Part shown: piece after piece, positions 54,110-62,583 of the stretch
Layout of the letters: each line of letters begins with the position of its first letter
Numbering within the stretch: the stretch's first letter is position 1
NCBI RefSeq assembly: GCF_005222785.1
Contig: NZ_STGH01000001.1
Span: forward strand, 1,550,001 to 1,614,000
Source of the DNA: Rhodobacter sp. SY28-1
GTDB taxonomy: Bacteria; Pseudomonadota; Alphaproteobacteria; Rhodobacterales; Rhodobacteraceae
DNA: 64,000 bases
Direction: 5' to 3'
Notes under the pieces: generated by a model
What the model was told of the DNA's origin: nothing
The model's database searches: none
What the model saw: only the letters and a program-made list of their open reading frames with translations
Translations under genes and position numbers: made by a program

Positions 54110-55546
54110 CTATCCGTCCATCGGCGCTCTTTTCGCTGCCCATGGGGCCGCACGCTCAACTTCCGCGCAGAGGCTGATCAGAAGCTCATCCTGACCGAAG
54201 GCCGCGGCCAGATGGATGCCGATGGGCAGGCCGGATTGTGACCAGCCGAGGGGCAGGCTGGCGGCTGGCTGACCGCTGGCGTTGAAGACCGCGCAGAACG
54301 GGGAATAGGCGAAGATGCCCTCCGGACCGACCCGATAGCCGAGGTAATCCTCGGTCGCGTGGCTGAAGCGGCCGACCGGCGCGGGGGGCTCGGCCAGCGT
54401 GGCGGTCAGAAGGATGTCCGGCCCCGTATCGAAGAACCCGGCCATCTGGCGGCCAAAGGCGTGGATTTCCCCGACCGCTTCCAGATAGCGCGTCGGATGC
54501 AAGGTCTGGGCATAGGCCCATGCACCGCGCCCCACGCCCTCTACCTCATTGGACCGGGGCGCACGGTCGCCAAGTTTGGACCGGATCGACAGGGCGGTCC
54601 CGACGCCAACGATATCGGTCCAGGCCCGCATCATCATCGCGACATCCGCCTTGGGGCGGGCCGGTTCGACGGTATGACCCAGGCCTTCCAGCAGACGCCC
54701 CGCCGCCCGCACGGCCTCGGCCACCTCGGGGTGGATCGGTTCGCCCGTCAGCGTCGTGTCGCAGATCGCCACCCGCAAGCGGCGCGGCGGCCGCGCGATG
54801 GCGTCAGAGTGGCTTCGCACCAGCGGCGGCGCGACATAGGGGGCGCCCAGGTCCGCCCCCTCGCAGGCGTCCAGCATTACCGCCGTGTCGCGGACGGACC
54901 GGGACAGGAACCCGTCGATGGCCATGCCCGCCCAGCCTTCGCCCGCATAAGGCCCGTCCGGCAACCGCGCGCGCGTCGGCTTGAAGCCGAACAGCCCGCA
55001 GGAGGACGCGGGAATCCGCACCGACCCGCCGCCGTCCGACCCATGCGCAAAGGCCACGATCCCCGCCGCGACTGCTGCCCCCGCCCCGCCGGAGGACCCG
55101 CCCGAGGTATGCTCAAGGTTCCAGGGGTTCCGCGTCGGCCCGCCGTAGACGGCAGCTTCGGTCGCTGCACCAATCCCCCCCTCAGGCGAAGTGGTGCGCC
55201 CGAAGGTCACCACGCCTGTCGCCTTGATCCGCTGGAAGATGCTGGAATCGCCCGGATAAACTGTGTTGGCAAACAGGCGTGAGCCGTTGTGCGACGGAAA
55301 ATTCTTCGCCTCGATCCCCAGGTCCTTGATCAGGAACGGCACCCCCCGGAAGGGGCCCGGCGGCAGGCCATCGGCAATCGCCTGACGCGCCACGCCTTCC
55401 TGCATCAGGACGACCGCATTGATCGCCGGATTGCGCACCTCGACCGCTGCAAGCGCCGCGTCGAGAAGTTCGGACGGCGACACTTCGCGCCGCGCCACCA
55501 GGTCGGCCAGCGCCGTTGCATCCGTCACGCCAAGATCGCCGATCAT
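54110..55546 (-). CDS. Amidase signature family enzyme (upstream of pot-type genes)
   Basis: A 478-residue amidase with intact Ser-cisSer-Lys landmarks: [14 protein letters not shown] for Lys, and [47 protein letters not shown] for the serines. It is related to, but clearly different from, the amidase at 48.7-50.1 kb. No signal peptide. It precedes the transporter operon on the same strand, so the gene order is amidase, ATPase, two permeases, binding protein, amidase. Substrate unknown. Confidence 0.9.
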   Translation of the reverse strand: MIGDLGVTDATALADLVARREVSPSELLDAALAAVEVRNPAINAVVLMQEGVARQAIADGLPPGPFRGVPFLIKDLGIEAKNFPSHNGSRLFANTVYPGDSSIFQRIKATGVVTFGRTTSPEGGIGAATEAAVYGGPTRNPWNLEHTSGGSSGGAGAAVAAGIVAFAHGSDGGGSVRIPASSCGLFGFKPTRARLPDGPYAGEGWAGMAIDGFLSRSVRDTAVMLDACEGADLGAPYVAPPLVRSHSDAIARPPRRLRVAICDTTLTGEPIHPEVAEAVRAAGRLLEGLGHTVEPARPKADVAMMMRAWTDIVGVGTALSIRSKLGDRAPRSNEVEGVGRGAWAYAQTLHPTRYLEAVGEIHAFGRQMAGFFDTGPDILLTATLAEPPAPVGRFSHATEDYLGYRVGPEGIFAYSPFCAVFNASGQPAASLPLGWSQSGLPIGIHLAAAFGQDELLISLCAEVERAAPWAAKRAPMDG

Positions 55547-55645
55547 CAGGGGTCCCCTCTTGCCGCCTTAGGGGTCAGCCTGCGCCGCGCCCCCAGCCCG
55601 CGTCATGTCCGCGACCGACATCGCCTGCCGCTATCGCGCCCCGGG

Positions 55646-57325
55646 TCAGCCCCCGGGCAAGACCCGACCCAGTGCCTCACGCAGGGCTTCGGGCAGGATC
55701 GGCTTGGCCAGAAAGCCGTCCAGCGCGACACGCAGCTGATCGTCACGCCGAACCGCAAGAACATCGGCCGTCATCGCGATTACCGGAATGCGGTTGCCAT
55801 AGCTGGCCCGTATCCGTCGCAAGGTCTCGGCCCCGTCCATTTCCGGCATCATCAGGTCCAGAAGCACCGCATCCACGCCCCCCTGGGTCAGCCGCTCCAG
55901 CGCCTCGAAGCCACTTGCCGCCTCGATCACCCGGGCGCCCGAGGCCATCAGAAGCTGGCTTGCGACCAGCCGGTTCGTCGCGATGTCGTCGACGACAAGG
56001 ACCGTCCGGTCCTGCAGGTCGGCCGCGCCTGTCCGCTGCCCGACCGCCTCTGCCTCGGGGGCGAGCACCGTCAGACGGAATGTAGCCCCCTGCGCGGTGG
56101 GGACGATCACCAGGTCGCCCGACATCTGCCGCGCCACGGCCCGGCTGATCGACAGGCCCAGCCCGACCCCGGGCGTTTCGCTGGAGCCGCGGTAGAACGG
56201 CTCGAACACCTGTTCGTGCAGGGCGGGTGGGATGCCCTTGCCCTGGTCGGCCACATCGATCACCAGCCGGGAGCGCGCATAGCGCACCGTCACCGACACC
56301 GGCCCGCGCGAGGAGTGCTTCAGCGCATTGCCGACCAGGTTGCCAAGGCACTGCCGGACGCGTTGACTGTCGATCAGAAGGTTGGTCGGCACGTCGCGTT
56401 CGACCGTCACCAGAAGCTCGCGACCCTGGTTGCGGGCCTGCAGGTCGAAGACCAGAAGATTGGCCGAAAGCTCGGCGCGCACGGCAACGGGGCGTGGCGT
56501 GATCGTGACCCGGCCTTCGGTCAACGAGGAATAGTCGACGGCATCGTCCAGCATCACGGCCAGGTCGCGGGCCGAGGTGACGACAGTGCGCAGGCGTTGC
56601 CGCGAGGGGCCGGTTGCGGTGGCGGCCTCGATCTCGCCAAGGCCGATCACCGCGTTCAAGGGCGTCCGCAGTTCATGGCTGATCTGCGCCAGGAACCGCC
56701 CCTGGGCGACGTTGGCTGCCCGGGCGGCCATCGTCGCTTCGACGCCGGTGCGGTGCAGACGGTGGTTCGACACCATGGCGGTCAGGGCATAGCCGATCGC
56801 GACGATCGCCGTGACACTGGACACTGCCAGGCCGATCCAGTTGCCCAGGGAAATCCAGTGATAGGCGTTGAAGGTCAGGGCCACTGCTCCCGCTGTGACC
56901 ATTCCAACGCAGCCGAGGATCAGGTGGATGGACCTGACCGTGGTGAGGTGCAAAAGCGCCCCCATGACGATCCCGACCGAGATCGCCTTTGCATAGGGAT
57001 CGTCCTGCAGCCAGACCATCCCGGCGGCCGAGATGATCGCGGCTTCCATCGGGACAAGCGAGAAGAGAAAGGCCAAATAGCGCCCGGGCGACCGGATCGG
57101 GTCAAGGCCGCGCAGAAGTCGCTGCGACGCGAACTCGCCGATCAGTTCGACGCAGAACAGCACCAGCATGAGAGCGGGCCAGACGTAAAGGCTGCACAGG
57201 CCGTAGGCCACGGCGACCAGAAACAGGCGAAAGGCAAACTCACCCCGGATGATCCGGTACTGCCTTGCCAGTTCGTCGCGCAACCGCTCGCCATCGGCAT
57301 TCGAAAGTCTGGCGAAAAGGGGCAT
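55646..57325 (-). CDS. Hybrid sensor histidine kinase/response regulator
   Basis: A 559-residue membrane-bound hybrid kinase. About six hydrophobic spans occupy residues 31-185 with little periplasmic sequence, suggesting a membrane-embedded or intracellular signal. The dimerisation/phosphoacceptor box is SHELRTPLN (His217), the ATPase boxes are NLVGNALKHSS, DVADQGKGIP and GVGLGLSIS, and a C-terminal receiver has VLVVDD and Asp490 in VLLDLMMPEMDG with AKP as the Lys. No separate response regulator lies nearby; output is unknown. Confidence 0.9.
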   Translation of the reverse strand: MPLFARLSNADGERLRDELARQYRIIRGEFAFRLFLVAVAYGLCSLYVWPALMLVLFCVELIGEFASQRLLRGLDPIRSPGRYLAFLFSLVPMEAAIISAAGMVWLQDDPYAKAISVGIVMGALLHLTTVRSIHLILGCVGMVTAGAVALTFNAYHWISLGNWIGLAVSSVTAIVAIGYALTAMVSNHRLHRTGVEATMAARAANVAQGRFLAQISHELRTPLNAVIGLGEIEAATATGPSRQRLRTVVTSARDLAVMLDDAVDYSSLTEGRVTITPRPVAVRAELSANLLVFDLQARNQGRELLVTVERDVPTNLLIDSQRVRQCLGNLVGNALKHSSRGPVSVTVRYARSRLVIDVADQGKGIPPALHEQVFEPFYRGSSETPGVGLGLSISRAVARQMSGDLVIVPTAQGATFRLTVLAPEAEAVGQRTGAADLQDRTVLVVDDIATNRLVASQLLMASGARVIEAASGFEALERLTQGGVDAVLLDLMMPEMDGAETLRRIRASYGNRIPVIAMTADVLAVRRDDQLRVALDGFLAKPILPEALREALGRVLPGG

Positions 57326-57388
57326 CTGCCGGGACGACCAATGGTTGCAACGATTGGAATGAGTGTAGCCCCATCGTTGTGCGGTCGG

Positions 57389-57733
57389 TCAAGGGCCGGG
57401 ATCGGGGGAAATGCGAATGTCCTGACGCAGGGTGCCGTTCTTGCCATAGATCAGGATACGATCATCTGTCGTGACGACCGCGATCCAGCCGGTGCCGAAC
57501 GTAATGGCGGCTGGCTCGGCGCCTTCGGGCAGGGTCAGGCCCTCCGGAAGGGAGGGGGCTTGCGCGCTGAAAGCCTGGGGCATGCGCGTGACAAGCAGGC
57601 CGACCACGGTTATGACCCCGCCGATCATCGTCAGGGTCAAGAGGATGACCAGCCACTTCAAAAGCCGCAGGCTGGGCGGCAAGGGGGCCTCGGGGGCGTC
57701 GGGCGCGATGGCAGGCGGGACGGGATCGGACAT
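57389..57733 (-). CDS. Membrane-anchored protein of unknown function (DUF6476-like)
   Basis: A 114-residue protein: Pro-rich cytoplasmic start, one membrane span (LLKWLVILLTLTMIGGVITVVGLLV), and a periplasmic domain with AAITFGTGWIAVVTTDDRILIYG. It looks like the family I recall as DUF6476 in Rhodobacterales. Its ATG (57731-57733) overlaps the ATG of the divergent rluD gene within the tetramer CATG. Confidence 0.75.
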   Translation of the reverse strand: MSDPVPPAIAPDAPEAPLPPSLRLLKWLVILLTLTMIGGVITVVGLLVTRMPQAFSAQAPSLPEGLTLPEGAEPAAITFGTGWIAVVTTDDRILIYGKNGTLRQDIRISPDPGP

Positions 57734-58799
57734 GGATGAGCCTTACGAGGACGACGACGCAGTCGCAAGTGTTGGTGTCGGCCCGGGGGAAAGCCTGGCC
57801 GTCACCATCGGCGAGGATGCCCCCGCCCGGCTTGACAAGGCTCTTGCCGTTGCCGTGCCAGAGGAAGCCGCGCTGTCCCGGTCGCGCCTGATGCGGATGA
57901 TCGCCGAGGGGGCGGTCAGCCGGGACGGCGTACCGGTGACCGATCCAAAGGCCAAGGTCGCCGAGGGCGAGGTCTATCTGCTGCGCCTGGACCCGGCGGC
58001 AGAGGTCGAGACGCGGGCCGAGGACATCCCCCTCTCGGTCGTCTGGGAGGACGCCGACCTGATCGTCATCGACAAGCCTGCCGGAATGGTGGTCCACCCC
58101 GCGCCGGGGTCGCCCGCGGGGACGCTGGTCAATGCCCTCCTCCATCACTGCGGCGACACGCTGTCGGGGATCGGGGGGGAAAGACGGCCAGGCATCGTGC
58201 ACCGGATCGACAAGGATACCTCGGGGCTGCTGGTGGTGGCGAAATCGGACCGGGCGCATCATGGGCTTGCCCGGCAGTTCGAGGATCACTCGGTCACCCG
58301 GCATTATCTGGCGGTGGTCCATGGGGTGCCCTCGGCCGCCGATCCGCGGCTGCGGGGGCTGCGGGGGATCAGTTTTGAGGCGGGGGGGATCCTGCGGATT
58401 GCGACGCATCTGGCCCGGCACAAGACCGACCGGCAGCGGCAGGCGGTGGTCTGGGACCAGGGGCGCCATGCCGTCACCCGGGCGCGGGTGGTGGAGGGGT
58501 TCGGGGGCCAGGCAGCGCTCGTCGACTGCTGGCTGGAGACCGGGCGGACGCATCAGATCCGGGTTCACCTGGCCTATGCCGGGCACGGGCTGGTGGGCGA
58601 CCCGACCTATGGCGGCAAGAAGCGGCTGTCGGAGAAGGCGGTCGGGCAGGGGGCCGAGGTCGGGAACAGCTTTCCCCGGCAGGCCCTGCATGCAGCGAGC
58701 CTGGGGTTCGACCATCCGGTGACCGGAGAGCGGCTGGAGTTCACCTCGCCCCTCCCGGGGGACATGGCCCGGCTGATGGAGGCCCTGCGGGCGGGGTAG
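57732..58799 (+). CDS. rluD: RluA-family pseudouridine synthase (RluD-like)
   Basis: A 355-residue pseudouridine synthase for 23S rRNA. An S4 RNA-binding domain (ARLDKALAVAVPEEAALSRSRLMRMI) precedes the catalytic domain with VHRIDKDTSGLLVVAK, where the Asp is the nucleophile. LETGRTHQIRVHLAYAGHGLVGDPTYGG is the second signature. The N-terminal 25 residues are acidic and unusual; 57732 is the only plausible ATG, overlapping the start codon of the opposite gene. Confidence 0.92.
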   Translation: MDEPYEDDDAVASVGVGPGESLAVTIGEDAPARLDKALAVAVPEEAALSRSRLMRMIAEGAVSRDGVPVTDPKAKVAEGEVYLLRLDPAAEVETRAEDIPLSVVWEDADLIVIDKPAGMVVHPAPGSPAGTLVNALLHHCGDTLSGIGGERRPGIVHRIDKDTSGLLVVAKSDRAHHGLARQFEDHSVTRHYLAVVHGVPSAADPRLRGLRGISFEAGGILRIATHLARHKTDRQRQAVVWDQGRHAVTRARVVEGFGGQAALVDCWLETGRTHQIRVHLAYAGHGLVGDPTYGGKKRLSEKAVGQGAEVGNSFPRQALHAASLGFDHPVTGERLEFTSPLPGDMARLMEALRAG

Positions 58800-58809
58800 G
58801 CCCGGGATG

Positions 58810-58824
58810 TGTCCACGGTGGACA
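58810..58824. repeat. TGTCCACGGTGGACA palindrome, copy 2, after rluD
   Basis: The same 15-bp palindrome as at 36663, 10 bp beyond the rluD stop codon and in the same orientation to the gene before it (followed by AA). It opens a 341-bp stretch, 58800-59140, which holds only repeats and hairpins; I see no gene in it. Confidence 0.6.
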
Positions 58825-58905
58825 AACGCTGCAAGACAGGCAAAATCAAGGACTTGAATTTTTCTGTTAAGCTTCTGGAAAGGTCTTGTCTTCCGCCACG
58901 GGCCC

Positions 58906-58954
58906 CAAATTTCTTGAGAAAGAAACTTGTCAAATCCCTTACGCAAGGGATTTG
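58906..58954. repeat. Paired-hairpin repeat, copy B
   Basis: Two 24-nt hairpins separated by one base: CAAATTTCTT/AAGAAACTTG (loop GAGA, one mismatch) and CAAATCCCTT/AAGGGATTTG (loop ACGC). The second stem differs from copy A (31823-31846) by a T-to-C change compensated by A-to-G, so pairing is kept. Confidence 0.8.
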
Positions 58955-59035
58955 GGTCGGCTATAAGTCCGGCCGCACGGGCCGAGCCTGGCCCCGGAGT
59001 GCGTCTTATGTCCGAGATTGTATTCGCCTGCTGAC

Positions 59036-59070
59036 GTCATCCGCCCCGCTTGCCGGGGCCACGGGATGAC
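59036..59070. repeat. Long hairpin upstream of the YjhX-like gene
   Basis: GTCATCC pairs with GGATGAC, enclosing CCCCG/CGGGG, in the gap between rluD and the YjhX-like gene. It could be the end of a transcript or a leader structure. Confidence 0.45.
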
Positions 59071-59140
59071 ATGAACGACCTGATGCAGCGCATCTGCCTG
59101 CGTCCGGTACGGCATGGCACGACACTTCGGACTTACCCAA

Positions 59141-59398
59141 ATGAACATCTCACGGACCGAGCAGCGGGTGCTGCACGTCCTCGCCCTGGGCGGGCGCATC
59201 GACCATTCGCGGAACGGCAAGAGGATCGACGACATCCTCTGTGTCACCCGTGACGGCTTCATCCTGGCCGATTGCACGCTGGACATCTTCCGGCGCCTGC
59301 GGCGCAAGCGGCTGATCGCCTCGGAAGGCGGCGGGCCCTATCGCATCTCGCGGCTGGGGCGGTTGTCCGTCCGGGCGCAGCTGGACAATCAGGGCTAG
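59141..59398 (+). CDS. YjhX/UPF0386 family small protein (putative toxin)
   Basis: An 85-residue protein that fits the YjhX/UPF0386 family along its length: MNISRTEQRVLHVLALGGRI, the segment ILCVTRDGFILADCTLDIFRRLRRKRLI, then GGPYRISRLGRLSVRAQLDN. In E. coli YjhX is described as a toxin neutralised by YjhQ, an acetyltransferase; no such partner is encoded here, so it may be an orphan with another role. The start is chosen by family fit (MN-SR); no good ribosome binding site is visible. An earlier ATG at 59114 is possible. Confidence 0.8.
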   Translation: MNISRTEQRVLHVLALGGRIDHSRNGKRIDDILCVTRDGFILADCTLDIFRRLRRKRLIASEGGGPYRISRLGRLSVRAQLDNQG

Positions 59399-59410
59399 GC
59401 TTTCGGGCAG

Positions 59411-59433
59411 GGCCCGGCCCATCTGGCCGGGCC
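59411..59433 (+). terminator. Hairpin terminator after the YjhX-like gene
   Basis: A perfect 9-bp stem GGCCCGGCC / GGCCGGGCC with a 5-nt loop lies 12 bp beyond the stop codon, followed by TTG. Confidence 0.6.
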
Positions 59434-59456
59434 TTGCGCGGGTGGCGATTGCGGAC

Positions 59457-59478
59457 GCCTCCGGCGGGAGTATTCGGG
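59457..59478. repeat. Interspersed GCCTCCGGCGGGAG repeat, copy 2
   Basis: GCCTCCGGCGGGAGTATT followed by CGGG, matching the copy at 13820-13841 apart from one base. It lies in the gap between the YjhX-like gene and the convergent DUF4189 gene. Confidence 0.6.
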
Positions 59479-59519
59479 ACGAGAGCAAATGCCTGGGGGG
59501 CTTTCCGGCCCCGGCCGCA

Positions 59520-60077
59520 TCAGTTGCTGACCCAGGCCGCCGGGCTTTCCAGGACTTCTTCGATCTTGCAGCCCTTGCCACCCTGTTGCTTGCAGTAGCG
59601 CAGCGCCTTCTTCTTTGCCTGACGGGCGTCCTTGCCCCAGTCGGTGTGCATTGACCCGCCATTGTCGATGGCGACCGCGATGGCGCCGTTCGTCACGCCC
59701 ATCGCGATCCGGCAATCGCGGAAACCCGAGGCCTGGCATTGGGCGAGCGCGCCGTTGTCCGCTTCGGACTGGCTGGCGGCGTTCATATACCAGGAATAGG
59801 TCGGCCCGCCGTTCGGATCGGTGCCCCAGACCAGCGTGGCGTACTGGTCGACCCAGTAGCCGCCCGGATCGCCGCCACCGCCGCCGTCCTCGCCGACATA
59901 TTCACAAAGCGGCGTGGGCGCGATCCCGTTGCCGCCGGGATCGACGCCGATCAGCACCTCACCCGGTCCCGGCCCGTTGCAGGGGTAATAGGCCAGGGCC
60001 GCCGTGGGCAGATGCAGGGCCAGTCCGCAGACGAGAAGGGGCAGCGCGGTCGGCAAGTGGGGGCGAAGGGAAAACAT
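59520..60077 (-). CDS. Exported DUF4189 domain protein
   Basis: A 185-residue secreted or periplasmic protein. A signal peptide covers about residues 1-29 (ending TAALA). The C-terminal DUF4189 domain begins near residue 84 (YATLVWGTDPNG) and includes ASQSEADNGALAQCQASGFRDCRIAMGVTNGAIAVAIDNGG and ALRYCKQQGGKGCKI; its four cysteines probably form disulfides. DUF4189 proteins are found in several proteobacteria, function unknown. It is divergent from kup, with a 361-bp gap. Confidence 0.83.
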   Translation of the reverse strand: MFSLRPHLPTALPLLVCGLALHLPTAALAYYPCNGPGPGEVLIGVDPGGNGIAPTPLCEYVGEDGGGGGDPGGYWVDQYATLVWGTDPNGGPTYSWYMNAASQSEADNGALAQCQASGFRDCRIAMGVTNGAIAVAIDNGGSMHTDWGKDARQAKKKALRYCKQQGGKGCKIEEVLESPAAWVSN

Positions 60078-60438
60078 GGCGAGCCTTGTTGGGAATATCC
60101 TGTGTCCAGCGTGGGATAGTCGATCCTGACCGCGCTGTCCGGTTGGGAAAACCCGACGTGGGATGGTATGTCGCCTGGGGCCGCGCCCTTCGGACCGCGT
60201 CGCCGCCCGGGCGGGGTTCGGCCATCGTGCACTTGCAGCATCTTGTCACAAGCCTGTTATCGGCGTACCACACCCGCATTGCCGACCCTCGAGTCGGTAC
60301 CGGCATCGGAGCCATGCTTACCCCTCCTGCCAGGGGGGGAACGGAGCGGACCACTGCGACCCTGCGGTGCTTCCTGATCCGGATCAGCCGATAAAGCCTG
60401 CCCCCCCGTCAATCCAGACAAGCACCCAAGGGTGACCC
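60078..60438. other. 361-bp intergenic region upstream of kup
   Basis: No gene is seen here. It contains a perfect palindrome CTGATCCGGATCAG at 60374-60387, about 50 bp before the kup ATG, and some smaller inverted repeats (for example near 60288). These may be regulatory for the divergent DUF4189 and kup genes, but I could not match them to a known riboswitch or operator. Confidence 0.5.
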
Positions 60439-62415
60439 ATGATCCATGACCCGATTCCGCGGGAGATTCAGCCTGCCTTGCCCCTGTTCGACGAGGAGGC
60501 GCTGGATATCTCGGACTATCTCAGGGCCGAGCAGGACGCCGACGACATCCACACCGACGAGACCAGGCGGCAGGGGATCGCGGCCCTGACGCTGGGCGCG
60601 ATTGGAGTGGTCTACGGCGACATCGGCACTTCACCGATCTATGCCTTCCGCGAGGCGATCCGGGCCACCGGGGCGGCCAGCCCCGGCGCGCCGGAGGTGC
60701 TGGGGATCCTGTCGCTTTTGATCTGGACGCTGATCCTGATCGTGACGGTCAAATACGTCTTCTTCCTGCTGCGCGCCGACAACCGGGGCGAGGGGGGCAT
60801 CCTGGCCCTGTATACCCTGGTCCGGCTGGCGGCGGGGAAACGGTCTGTTCCCGTGCTGCTGCTGGCGTTGGCGGGCGCGGCGCTGTTCGCGGGCGACGCG
60901 GCGATCACGCCGGCGATTTCCGTCCTGTCGGCGGTCGAGGGGCTGGGCCTGATCCTGCCCTCGCTGTCGACCTATGTCTTGCCGATCACCCTTGGCATTA
61001 TGGTCGCGCTGTTCATGGTGCAGCGCCGGGGGACGGCCAGCGTGGCGGCGCTGTTCGGTCCGATCTGCGTGGTCTGGTTTCTGGCGCTGGCTGGTCTGGG
61101 TCTGTGGCATATCGCCGATGAGCCGTCGGTCCTTGCCGCGTTCAACCCGGTCTGGGGGCTTGGGTTCCTGCTGGACCATACCGGAGTGGCCTTCGTCGTG
61201 CTGGGCGCGGTGTTCCTGGCCGTGACCGGGGGCGAGGCGCTGTACGCCGATCTTGGGCATTTCGGCCGCAAGCCGATCATGCTGGCCTGGTTCGGGCTGG
61301 TGCTTCCGGCCCTGGTGCTGAACTACCTGGGCCAGGGCGCGATGGTGCTGGCGCATCCCCATCTGGCAGAGAACTCGTTCTTTGCCATGGCGCCCGAGGC
61401 TCTGCTTCCGGTCCTTGTCGTGCTGGCGACTGCCGCCACGGTCATTGCCAGCCAGGCGGTGATCACCGGGGCGTTCTCCATGGCGCGGGGCGCGATCCAG
61501 CTGGGCTTCCTGCCGCGGTTGCGCATCGTGCACACGGCAGAGGGGCAAAGCGGGCAGATCTACATCGGGGCGATCAACTGGCTGCTGCTTGCGGGTGTGC
61601 TGTGGCTGGTGCTGTCCTTCGGTTCGTCCTCGGCGCTGGCCTCGGCCTATGGCATCGCGGTGACGGGGACGATGGTGCTGACCTCGATCCTGGGGGTGCT
61701 TTACCTGATCCGCTCGGGCCGGTTGAAGGCCCCGCTGGCCGTGCTGCTGGCGGCGCCGGTCCTGGGGGTGGAACTGGTATTCCTGGCCTCGAACGCGGTG
61801 AAGATCGGCGATGGCGGCTATGTGCCGGTGGTGGTCGCGGCGGTCGTCGGGATGCTGATGTGGGCCTGGTGGCGCGGGACGCAGGCGGTGAAGGCGCGGG
61901 TGGCGAAGCTGGCGATCCGGGTCGGCAGTTTCGTGCGCATGATGCGGAATTCGTCGGTCAACGTGATCCCGGGCACGGCCTTCTTCCTGACGGGCGACCC
62001 GGAGGTGGTGCCCTCGGCCCTTCTGCACAACATCAAGCACAACCGGGTCCTGCACGAGCAGACGGTGCTGCTGACGGTCGAGACCCTGCGTGTGCCCTAT
62101 GCCACGGCCGAGGAACGGGCGACGGTGGAGCCGCTGGGCGGCTGTTTCGTGCGGCTGATCCTGCGGTTCGGGTTCATGGAGACGCCGAACGTCAGCCGGG
62201 CGATGGCGCATGCGCGGGCGGCAGGGCTGAAGTTCGACGTCATGGCCTCGACCTTCTTCCTGGGGCGCAGGCGGGCGGTGGCGACGGGGACGGGCGTGGA
62301 GCTGGTGATGGACAAGGTCTACGTCGCGCTCAGCCGGATGGCGGCGGACCCGACGGACTTCTACCACCTGCCGCGCGACCGGGTGGTCGAACTGGGCGAG
62401 CGGGTGGCGATCTGA
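60439..62415 (+). CDS. kup: Kup family potassium uptake protein
   Basis: A 658-residue potassium/proton symporter. A cytoplasmic N-terminus of about 50 residues is followed by about twelve spans; the Kup signature TLGAIGVVYGDIGTSPIYAFREAI lies at 52-75, and GGEALYADLGHFG and NYLGQGAMVL later. A soluble C-terminal domain from about 480 (NVIPGTAFFLTGDPEVVPSALLHNIKHNRVLHEQTVLLTV) completes the protein. Family length is 620-660. Confidence 0.94.
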   Translation: MIHDPIPREIQPALPLFDEEALDISDYLRAEQDADDIHTDETRRQGIAALTLGAIGVVYGDIGTSPIYAFREAIRATGAASPGAPEVLGILSLLIWTLILIVTVKYVFFLLRADNRGEGGILALYTLVRLAAGKRSVPVLLLALAGAALFAGDAAITPAISVLSAVEGLGLILPSLSTYVLPITLGIMVALFMVQRRGTASVAALFGPICVVWFLALAGLGLWHIADEPSVLAAFNPVWGLGFLLDHTGVAFVVLGAVFLAVTGGEALYADLGHFGRKPIMLAWFGLVLPALVLNYLGQGAMVLAHPHLAENSFFAMAPEALLPVLVVLATAATVIASQAVITGAFSMARGAIQLGFLPRLRIVHTAEGQSGQIYIGAINWLLLAGVLWLVLSFGSSSALASAYGIAVTGTMVLTSILGVLYLIRSGRLKAPLAVLLAAPVLGVELVFLASNAVKIGDGGYVPVVVAAVVGMLMWAWWRGTQAVKARVAKLAIRVGSFVRMMRNSSVNVIPGTAFFLTGDPEVVPSALLHNIKHNRVLHEQTVLLTVETLRVPYATAEERATVEPLGGCFVRLILRFGFMETPNVSRAMAHARAAGLKFDVMASTFFLGRRRAVATGTGVELVMDKVYVALSRMAADPTDFYHLPRDRVVELGERVAI

Positions 62416-62583
62416 CGCGGCCTGACATTCGCGTGAGTCGCTTGACATGAAGCTTTATGCGCGACGGAGGGACCCACACCTGTCGTTAAGCGTTTGGTGC
62501 TAGATAGCCCTTGCATGGGGGTGGCGGTTACTTTAGGTTATCGCCTTCCCGGGGGCGCTGACGCACCGGGCAAATGAGGGGGC

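Noticed and set aside
62442-62447. TTGACA as -35 element of rpoH
   Set aside because: No acceptable -10 at 16-18 bp; TTTATG lies too close. I could not assign a promoter there with confidence.
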